Shown one piece after another: positions 8,302 through 18,500 of a stretch of DNA of 21,712 nucleotides. Location: NCBI RefSeq assembly GCF_000090795.2, contig NW_003546432.1, forward strand, positions 97,955 through 119,666, written 5' to 3'. This DNA is from Amphimedon queenslandica (Eukaryota > Porifera > Demospongiae > Haplosclerida > Niphatidae). Under the pieces are notes generated by a model, which was given only the letters and a program-made list of their open reading frames with translations, did no database searches and was not told the DNA's origin. Made by a program: the position numbers and the translations under genes. Within the stretch, counting starts at the first letter, position 1; each line of letters begins with the position of its first letter.

Positions 8302-11300
8302 TCACTTTTTATCTGTCAAGTCCTCTATTCCTGAATCTAAAGTTAAAGTAGAAGGAAAAGTTCTCATGCTACTAATATCTGATAAAGTATAATGTCCACT
8401 GGATACTGTTCCTTGAGATACAAATGAGAAAACACTAATAGCATCATCTTCCTTGAAGTTTCCTTTTTTAAAATAACTATTAATCAACATCCTTGTTTCA
8501 ATAGTCTTGGCAAATGATAGGGCAGTGTTGCCTTTATTAGATTTAATAGTTGGATCAGCTTTCCAGTCTAATAGTAACTTAACTAGTCCATAATATCCTC
8601 TAGATCTAGCAATGGCAATCATTAAAGCAGTAACACCATCTTTGGATTGAACATTAGGATCAACTTCTTCCTTCAGCAACAGTTCAACTATTTGAGTGTG
8701 ACCATTTAGACAAGCCAACATTAAAGCATTTCGACCATCATTCATTTGAACATTAGGATTAACGTGTTCTTTCAGCAACAGTTCAACTATTTCAATGTGG
8801 CCATTTAGACAAGCCAACATAAAAGCATTCCAACCATTCTTATTTTGAACATTAGGATCAACTTGTTCCTTCAGCAAAAGTTCAACTACTTGAGTGTGAC
8901 CAATTTTACAAGCCAACATAAAAGCATTCCAACCATTTTTATTTTGAACATTAGGATCAACTTGTTCCTTTAGCAACAGTTCAACTATTTGAGTATGACC
9001 ATTTAGACAAGCCAACATTAAAGCATTTTGACCATCATTCATTTGAACATTAGGATCAACGTGTTCTTTCAGCAACAGTTCAACTATATCAATGTGGCCA
9101 TTTAGACAAGCCAACATTAAAGCATTCCAACCATTTTTACTTTGCACATTAGGATCAATTTGTTCCTTCAGCAACAGTTCAACTGTTTGAGTGTGACCAT
9201 TTTTACAAGCCAACATGAGAGCATTCGCTCCATCATTTATTCTAACATTGGGATCAACTCGTTCCTTCAGCAACAGTTCAACTACTTGAGTGTGACCATT
9301 TTGACAAGCCAACATGAAACCGTTTCCTCCATCTTGCTTTTGAACATTAGGATCAACTTTTTCCATCAGCAACAGTTCAACTACTTGAGTGTGACCATTT
9401 TGACAAGCCAACATAAAAGCATTCACTCCATCATGTTTTTGAACATTAGGATCAACTTGTTCTTTCAGCAACAGTTCAACTATTTGAACGTGACCATTTT
9501 GACAAGCTAACATAAAAGCATTCCCTCCATTTTGTTTTTGAACATTAGGATCAACTTGTTCTTTTAGCAACAGTTCAACTATTTGAGTATGACCATTTTG
9601 ACAAGCCAACATAAGAGCATTCCAACCACCTTTCTCTTGAACATTAGGATCAACTCGAACCTTCAGCAACAGTTCAACTATTTGAGTGTGACCATTTTGA
9701 CATGCCATCATTATAGCATTCACTCCATCATCTTGTTGATATTTATAATCAACTCCTTTACTAATCAATAGCTCAACAACCTCATAGTTACCACAAAAAC
9801 TAGCAATCATTACAGCATTTGATCCTTTTGGTAACTTCAGGTGAGGATTAGCATTAGCTTGTAGTAACATGTGAATGATTGAAACATGATTATGTTTACT
9901 TGCTATCATTAGTGCAGTCCATCCTTCATTGTCCTGAATGTTAACATTAGCTCCAGCAGACAATAAATCGTGTACAATGTCCTGATCTCCTCTTTCACAA
10001 GCTAACATTAGTGCTGTCTTGCCTTCTTCATTAGTATGATCAATATTAACAGTTTCTAGTTGAAGAAGAAACTCTACTGCTTCATTATTACCAGCTGTGA
10101 CTGCCACAAGGCGAGCTAGTTCAAAGGTGAAGCTCTTATTCTCATCTTCTTGAAGGACAGGATGATCATTAATGTATAAACTAAATATACCAATGAGACA
10201 CATAAACTGTAACTTTCCTTGAGTATATTCTATTAGACTATCAGCTGTAATGTCAAGAATAGGTAACTTGATGATAACAGATCCTTCCTCAATTGTGATA
10301 CATTTCATTATTGACTGTCTAAGTTCTTTTGGTAGAAGTCTTCCAATGAGAATATATAGTCCGTTAATTGTAACTTCATTCCAAGGATTTTGTAGTTCAA
10401 TGCATATCAATGACATATTCTCCAAACATCGTCTATTAGGTCCATACACTTTCCGTAGCTTTTGTTTGAGTTCAGTGATTGGTGTTGATAAACGAAATAC
10501 CTTAGCTTTTAATGAATAAACCTTCAGTTCATCAAGTAGATCTTTCTCATCACTTATAAACTCATTACACATAGCAACTATCAGACTACAGTCAATGAAG
10601 TCGTAATTATAATAGATCTTTCTAAAAATATCATCTAGATCATTATCTAGTGTACCATGTGCCCAGTGAAGGTAACACTCAACCCAATTTGATATTTCAA
10701 AGGAAAATCTAGAATTTTGCTCTACCTTTTTGTAAAAAGCTGATTTCACTTTTTTCATAATGTGAGAAAATTTTGCTTGTAATTTATCCAAAGAATCTTG
10801 AACTGCTTGATCATCTTTTGCAAAGAATATTATTTCAGTGCCACCTATAAGCAATAATGCATAAACAAGTGATAGTTATTTATTAATTCATTGCTTACTA
10901 TCAGAGTATGACGTTCTTGGTGATAATAATGACATTGTAGAAGGCTCAGCATTACTGTATATGTGACCTTTAATATCTTGAGCTAGTTTATTCTGATTGA
11001 GTGTAGTCAGTGAATCAATAACATCTCTCCATGTTGCTATAGGGTTGACTGACAACCATTTTGAGTATAATGCTAACTTTCTGTCTTCAACTTTTACTTG
11101 TTCTTGTTCAATTTTTGAAATATCATGCTCTTTCATTCCACCTAAACATAAACCAAATTGTTTCCACTCAACAAGTGGTTCAAGCCATTGAGTTAGCAAT
11201 GAAATATCAGGTCGATCATCAATTGTAGGGCCAGGATTGAGTTCAATATCTCCTGATAAGAGGAGGAGCATACATAGACAAACAATCAAATTGAGATCAT

Positions 11301-11706
11301 TGTAAATCAGGTTAGAACTGCTGCCTTCAGGTAAGACTACTGACTGGAGGTAATTTGTATCAGTAACAGTAACACGAGTAGTACATTGTACTTGGTAACA
11401 GTTACCTAATAATAAAATACCACTAAATATACAAGTACAAAGTGGCAATTGTTGTTTACCTGTTGGAGGAATCATCAAGATGTGTCTTAATAAAGAGAGA
11501 GAGTGAAAGAGGAGGAGGAGTAAAGCAATAAGAGACAGAGCTGCTGACAGTTTAGATGTCTTCTCTCCTGATGTAGTACTGCCTGACTTGCTGTCTACTG
11601 CAGCTTTGAATGAGTGAGAGTGGCGGCCATTAGCTGGTCTACTGGAGGCAGCTTGACAGTAGCTCCACAGTCCAATACTTGCTCTCCATTGAGAGACATC
11701 AATCAT
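8302..11706 (-). CDS. Death-domain/ankyrin-repeat protein with N-terminal 2A-like motif (two exons)
   Basis: Exon 1 is 11706-10899 and exon 2 is 10844-8302; the 54-bp intron has donor GTAAGC and acceptor TTATAG, and the split Ser codon (A|GT) keeps frame, giving 1116 residues. Order: hydrophobic stretches near residues 55-78, 88-104 and 137-150; 2A-like GDIELNPGP (152-160); death domain (~165-250) with WKQFGLCLGG and TWRDVIDSL; an unrecognised, probably helical region (~270-510); ankyrin repeats (~513-1066), 15 full and two partial; Ser/Thr-rich tail. No NACHT or kinase motif is visible. Death domains recruit partners by like-with-like contacts, and ankyrin repeats usually bind proteins, so an immune or apoptosis adaptor/sensor role is inferred. 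If the 2A acts, ribosomes would release the hydrophobic leader and continue with Pro160 as a separate cytosolic protein. An in-frame TAA lies four codons before ATG 11706, but TTACAAG just upstream could instead be a splice acceptor. Exon 1 alone would end at 10888 if unspliced. Confidence 0.88.
8539..10029 (-). repeat. Ankyrin repeat array with 99-bp DNA period
   Basis: Fifteen 33-residue ankyrin repeats follow each other in exon 2. Repeats 4-14 (9732-8644) are nearly identical at protein and DNA level, with the pattern GxNAxMLACxNGHxxxVELLLKExVDPNVQ. Repeats 1-3 and 15 are more diverged. Repeats 10-11 closely match 13-14, a three-repeat step of 297 bp (for example matching sequence at 8741 and 9038), which points to recent unequal exchange. 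Confidence 0.93.
11227..11253 (-). other. 2A-like ribosome-skipping motif in the death-domain gene
   Basis: Codons 152-160 read GDIELNPGP, a complete match to the 2A consensus D-(V/I)-E-x-N-P-G-P, directly after the hydrophobic run CLCMLLLLS. In known 2A peptides the last Gly-Pro bond is not formed and translation resumes at the Pro. Here that bond lies between Gly159 and Pro160, at the boundary between the hydrophobic leader and the death domain. Activity is inferred, because upstream residues also affect efficiency. Confidence 0.88.
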
Positions 11707-12198
11707 CTTGTAAGACAGTTAAGAAATAATATATAGTGCTTGTAAAACAGAGGAATGCGCCTTGCCCCTGATGAGTGAACAGAACACCACAGTCACACTC
11801 TCCTTATAAGGACATTGGTAAAGAATGCATATACTACTCTAAAAAACAACAGATGGCTCCAAAAAATTCTTGTGTAAACATAAATTTGTATGTACCAAAT
11901 GTAGGAGTAATCCAAACCTAGATATGTTTCTTAGATCAAAAAAGCACATTTAACTGATAGACTCCTCCAGGGAATTGTATAATGATACATATATAGCACT
12001 TAGCAGTAAGACCATTGCTTAATGGTTCACACAAAAAGAATGAATTTTTAAGAAAAATAAATAAACCAAAACAATTACACAAAATTAATGAAAACAGAAT
12101 CACTCCTATAGTACAGCAAAGGACTCATGTCTACAGTAGGCATTAGGAGACAGAAAAGAACCAATAATAATAATACTTATTATTATTATTCATTATTC
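11707..12198. other. Intergenic: TOP1 3' flank and death-domain gene 5' flank
   Basis: About 490 bp between two minus-strand genes. It holds the CArG-like site at 11812 and an (AAT)n-like run at 12164-12190 beside the TOP1 stop. No convincing ORF was found, and no clear AATAAA on the minus strand near the TOP1 stop. Unlike the TOP1 introns, it has no TACATGTA clusters. Confidence 0.6.
11812..11821. promoter_or_regulatory. CArG-box match / possible TATA element upstream of the death-domain gene
   Basis: CCTTATAAGG is a perfect CC(A/T)6GG serum-response-factor site and also contains TTATAA. It lies about 106 bp before ATG 11706. A second AT-rich stretch, ATATATAG, lies near 11730, probably too close to the ATG to be its TATA box. 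The palindrome is visible; a promoter role is inferred from position only. Confidence 0.35.
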
Positions 12199-12525
12199 TT
12201 AGAACACAAAAGTCTCATCAGCCATTTCAATAGCCCAAGCAAATTTCTCTCTCTGAGTTCTGTTGTACACCTTCTCAATAGGGACACCCCACTTCTTACA
12301 CCAACTGACACTGATCCTTGGATCAAGATAGTTCAGTTTAGATGTGCCTAACGCTATCTCCTTATTCTCCTCCTATACAAGCAGAAGGAAATAGTAACAT
12401 ATTATCAATAAAGTAAATGTTAACATAGTTATGTGCAGCAGTTAACTTGTTATGAGCATTTTTAACGACCTGGGGGCGTAGCCCCCAGGGCCAGGTCGTT
12501 CCTATAATTGATTTCACCATCGCGC

Positions 12526-12556
<31 letters not shown>

Positions 12557-15500
12557 ATGTCCACACTTACATTTCTTCTATACACGTTGTATTGGAGAAA
12601 TAACAAGCCTTAGCAACCACCCGCCCACGCTCCTTTACGGGGTGGGTGTGGCCACGGCAAACAAAATGGCGGCTTACACATGGGACAAAGTTAAGAGCTT
12701 TCTAACAGCAAGAGAGCATAGAGATACTGTCTAAAGACTTCTCTAGAAGCATTATAAGGTAGAGAAAACCTCTATAAGTCTTAATAATGACAAAGTTATA
12801 CTTGCAAGGTGGTGAAATCAATTATAGGAATATTTTTTACACTGTTACGCTTGTTTAAATGGCCATAACTCAAAAATTTTCAGTTGGAATCAGCTCAAAC
12901 TTTCTACAAAACATGAACAAGTAGTACATACACAAAATTTAGTTATGTACATAATTTTTAATAAAATAATAAAAATTATGATAAATTTTATTTATGTTGA
13001 AGTTGCACACAAATATTAAAACTATTCTACACCCTCAGCACTAACTAAAATTAAATGTACATGTATTCTCATAATTACACAAAGTACAGTGCATTACCTT
13101 ATCAGTGGCTTGTATTTCAAGTTTCTTTAGTTGTTCCTCTAGCTTTGGAAGCTGTTTCACTTTACTCTCTAGTTTCCTGAAGATTACAGAGATGCACAGA
13201 GTTAGTGGGTGGAGTTAGAACGTGTCTCTTACTTCTGCAGTTTAGAGTCTGAAGTTCCTTTCAATTCTTTCTTCATTTTCTTTATTTCTTTTTTAGCATC
13301 AAGAATGGCTTCCTCTTTAGCTGTTATCTGATATCAATAAACAGACCATGTAACATAATACATACAGTAGGAACATGATTACATGTACATTATTACTAAA
13401 ATGAATACATGAATGTGTTCCAATCAATCTATTGAGTATATTGTTAAAATTAAGTCATGTACGGTACATCAAGTACATGTACATGTACTGTATAGCTCAA
13501 ATGCAATGCAGGGTTTCATAGAGAGGGGGGGGGTGGCACTGGGATTTCCCCCCCCCCCAAAAAAAATTCTGTATGAAAGCCTACTCAATGAATCCATTAA
13601 AATTATTACAAATATATATTGTACATGTATGCAGAAGCCAGCACAGTTCCTACGTGTACATTATGTGTACATTCTAGAGATGTACCAATAATCGGTTGGC
13701 ATATCGGATATCGGCTTATCGGCCTGCTTTTTATAGTATCGGTTATCGGTTTCTTTGCATGCATCTTGCAGATATAGCAACACATGGTCATATGCATGAG
13801 AATAAAGGGTTAATTAATTAATTTTAAGACATTATGAGCTAGAAAAAATGTCGAAATGATTCTATAGCTGGGACTACTTAAAAATTAGTCAAGATAGTAA
13901 ATTAGGAAGTGTATAAATCACATTGTACATGCATAAATCTGTGCCTAAAAGGTAGAAAGGAAAATATTGGATCGGTATTGGCCAGTATTGGCTATGTTAA
14001 TATCGGCATATCAGAATATTGGCTAAAACCCATATCGGTACATCTTTAGTACATTCCTACAATGTACAGTTAGTACATTGCATGAAAGCCTGTAATGTAC
14101 ACAACAACACTCTTTAGGGCCAATTGGCTCAAAAATTCACAAAAATGATTAGAGTGCTAATTTTGCTATTTTTGTTATAAATCAAAGCAATTTGGCACAA
14201 AATATGAGCAACTTTGAGCCAAAAGGCCCAAAACCATACAAACCCTTGACAATACTAAGTACATGTACATGTATGTGTCATTTATATGCTACATGTATAT
14301 ATGGTAAGTACATGTACCTTTGCCTGTAGGTTACTCATTTGTGTATCAAAAGTCTTTGGAGCTGTTCTCTGATGGTTACAGAGTACAGCCACAGCACGAT
14401 TAGCTCTGTTGTATGATAATATCTTCTCATTTACAGTATCATCCTCTAATGAAACAACAAGAGAAAGTAAATAAAGAAAATTCATACCATAAAAAAATAT
14501 ACGTACATGTACATGTACAATGTACATGTATACTTAAATCAGTGCTGAAGTAAAAATTTTTTCAGCAAAATCTACTGTATTTAAATATACTTATACATGT
14601 ACTGTACAGGTTTTCAGTTTACTATTATTATCAAAAGAAGGCTTGAATGTTTTAAGTAACAATTAAAACATTTTGGGTAACATCAACTAGTACGTACATG
14701 TACATGTAACTATACATGTACATGTACATATGTACCTTTAGTTAGTTCTTCTAGTTGTTCCTGCAGTGTTATTGATGCATTGTAAGTCCTGAACACTTTA
14801 GCAGTGAGCCCTTCCATCAGCTCCGACAAGTGTTTGTTCAGTAAAGCAGTCTATGGGATGGGCATTATTTAGAAACACATTATTATTAATATTATTGGGG
14901 CGAGCATGAGCGAGACCCACACTAATCTGTCTAGGTCTATTTGCGTTACGTCTTGTTTATGAACGGAAGAATACGAAAACTAAATTAGTATACTATTATT
15001 GATAAATTTGGACCACGTGGGCAAAATTAATCTAGAGGGTGTGGTCACAAAGAGCAAGATGGCGGAAATTTTAACGTGACAAACTCAGATTGAGTTTCTA
15101 ATAGTTGAAAAGAGAGAGGGGCTGTCTAAACCATCTCTAAAGGCTGAAGAACTTAAAAGCAGTTTGATCTAAGACTCCACTAGATTAGTCCTCTCATTGA
15201 CAGAATTAAAATTGTGAGAGAAACTTGATTAGAGTTTCAAGTAGCTTGTCACCGGCTTTTTCTCAAAGCATTAGGACAGTTCATTCTTGTCACTTTTATT
15301 AGGTCATTTTGGTCAGTGGTGTTAAATAGTGGGTTTGCTCTGTTCAGACCCCGCCGGACTATGAGGATGGGGTCTGAATATGCATGCACGTTAAGAGCTG
15401 GATTGATTTTATTTCAGTAGTTTTATTTCAAAAAGATGTTAATTGATGGAAGCTTGATTAAAAGTTTAGCTTGGCACATTTTTTTCAAAGTGACAGGATA

Positions 15501-18500
15501 GTTCATTCTTGTCTCTTTTACTGGGTTATTTTGGTTGTGTTAACTGGTGTGTTTGCTCTGTTCAGACCCCGGCCATGAGGCCGGGGTCTGAATATGCATG
15601 CAGGCTAAGAGCTGGATTTATTATAATTTTAATCTTCTTATCAAACAATGTGAATTGATGGCTCGCCCCCTCAATGTTTACATTCACCTAGTTATTGTTG
15701 TTGTTGTTGTTATTAACTCACTGATAGTCTATCAAAAAGGTCGTCTCCTGTTTCTTTCCCTTTCATGAAAATGTGAAGATTCTTAAATACCTGATGAGTT
15801 ACCTAAAAGAGGAGGAGGAAGATTAGATATACATGTACATGTACATGTACAAAGAGGATGCAATTAAGGATTTGTGTATGCACTCCAATAAAAATAATAG
15901 CCAAATATTAATAACACATACATGTACATCTACATGTACATGTACATATGTAGTCAATGTACTGTATAGCGGGTAATTTTGCAGGGGAAAAATTTCAAAA
16001 ATTGGCGGGTTTTACATGTAATATGGCGAATGACTATCAAAATGCTATATTCACCAAAATTTATCGCCTCCAAAAATTACCCACTAATACAGTACATGTA
16101 TGTGTACATGTACATGTCCACATACTTGAACTTCGTTGTAATATCTAATTGAATCTTTTCCAAGGAAGTCAAACACCACCATATCACTTTTACCGTTCAA
16201 CTCTTCATGTAACTCTATATAAATATAACAATCAATAACCGCCCACTCACTAGCTGTGACATTAATTAGAATAACTCACTGATGTGCTCAACTCTCAAGG
16301 AGCAGCAACCAACAGTGTCTGCCGCCTCGTCAGCATCTTTCTCATTCCCAGCCCTCAGAGCCAGTTTATCAATGAAATACAGAGCAACTGCCCTATAATG
16401 GGTAATGTACATGTGTATGTACAATGTATAAAGAATAACGTACTATAATGTGTAATACATGTACATGTATAGAAAAATCATACTACATGTACAGGTACAG
16501 AGTCCAAATTTTATCAAAAAGAGCTCAAAGTTTCTACACAACATACATGTAAGTATAAGTACATAAAAAATGATAAAAATAAAAAATTCTCTACTTGTGT
16601 ACATCTGAAAAGGCAAGGGCATCTAATACATGTACATGTATATTGTAAACTATACTTACATGTACACATGTACGGTACCCATGTAGACTAATAATAATGT
16701 TACCTTTGTCTTACAGCAGTTTCCCTGCTCTTCAAGTCGGACTCATAGTTGCGCCTTATCTCCTCAATACGTCCTTTGAGACGTCTCGCTGTCTCATATT
16801 TAGCTAAATCCTTCTCTCCCTAAAATAATACATAAAAGTATGTACATGTACACATACACGTACATTAAATTACATGCACATTAAATTTTAATTACAAACA
16901 AAGTATAGGCCAAATCAATTGAATTCCTATAAGTTATTGGGCCAGTTTCTCAATACATTTAGGAAAAGCTAGTGATTAAACAACGCTAGCAATTTTGCTA
17001 AACCCTTCTCTCCCTATCAATAATACATACATGTACACACGTACATGTACATATGTACATTAAATTGCATGTACATGTACATTAAATTTTAATTAGAAAC
17101 AAAGCAGTGCTTTAATAATTGAATTGGCTCAATTCCTGCAGTACCATTAGGCCAATTTACTCAATACAATAAGAAAAGCTAGCCATTAATTGAACTTGGA
17201 GCAAAATAGTCATTGACACACAAAATGTGAACGAATTTGATATAAATAAGTCAAATTCCACAAAAACCTTGTAACGGTAAACCAACATGCATTAATTACT
17301 ACATAATTAATTATAGATGCATACATTACATGTACATGTACAGTACAGGTATTAATCATGTGATGTTAATATTCTGTATAGTATGCTTACCTTTAGTCTT
17401 GAGGTTGGGTTGAGCATAACATATTTGATCTGGCTTTGAATGTTCTCAGTCCATGAAGCCAACCATGTGACCTTTAATAGGAGAGAAAGAGAGAGAGCTA
17501 CTCAATGCAATGATATTTTTTACATACAGTGTACATGTAAATGTACGTACAAATTTGCTAACTTTTAAAAATGCTCATAACTCAAAAAAAATTTAAGTCG
17601 GAATTAGCTCAAACTTTCTATACTGCATAAGGACATCAATATGTATCTGAAAATGTAATAAAAATTTGGGGTGATTTTGGAGCCATTTTTCTGAAAAACC
17701 CATGGGCTATAGCCTTGGGTAATTTTCGAAAATTGGCCATTTAAAAAAACTGGCCGTAACTTGAACAATTGAAGTTGGAATCAGCTCAAACTTGCTACAC
17801 ATCAAAGGACATCAATATGTATCTGAAAATGTAATAAAAATTTAGGGTGATGTCGGAGCCATTTTCAGAAAAAAATGGATGTTACACACCAGAACCATAC
17901 AAACATGAACATGTAAATTTATACATGTATTCTACCCTTTCCTTCTCCCTCACCTTGTTATCATGCTGGACACTCTTCCACTTGTGTCCTTCAGGTGCAG
18001 GAGGCACTGGTGCCTTCTTACCAATATTAATAGTAACATCCTCCGGCTGTACCCTCCTCTTAATCTTCCCTTGCTTAGGATGGTCCCCTCTACCACGAAA
18101 CAGGCCCGGTGGTTCGGTTTTAAAATTCCCTATCTTCTCCTTGTGACCATCCATAATTGCCCAACCGTATTCTTCTGTGATGGCGTCATTGGCTTCTTTT
18201 ATTTTCTTCTTCTCTTCTTTTGTCATTTGTTTCTTTTCCTCTGATTTCCTTAGGAAGTACTCGTGGATCTCTTTGAAGTTGCACCTTGTGAAGTCTTTAA
18301 TGGTAGCAGCCTCTTCTGAGGTCATCTCCTTTTGAATAGAGAGAGAGAAAAGTAGAAACAAAAAATGAATTTTTAGGCTAATTTTGATAAAATTGGATTT
18401 CTATTTGTGAAGTTAATTGCTCAAAATTTGGTCAAAAACCAATTTAAATCATGTACTATGTACATGTACTATATTTTTAGGCTCATGAAGCATGCTGTTT

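Noticed and set aside
9142..9771. Plus-strand ORFs with repeated FNYLSVTILTSQH peptides
   Set aside because: Antisense shadows of the ankyrin repeats on the minus strand.
11221..11260. 2A motif as a sign of an integrated virus or a non-LTR retrotransposon
   Set aside because: There is no capsid, polymerase or reverse-transcriptase sequence nearby; the frame runs on into a death domain and ankyrin repeats, as expected for a host gene.
12127..12351. Plus-strand 74-codon ORF
   Set aside because: It is opposite the last TOP1 exon, which carries the active-site Tyr motif on the minus strand.
13525..13558. G9 and C11 runs as a regulatory G-quadruplex
   Set aside because: They form the arms of a hairpin inside a MITE, and homopolymer lengths may be sequencing-error prone; no separate function is supported.
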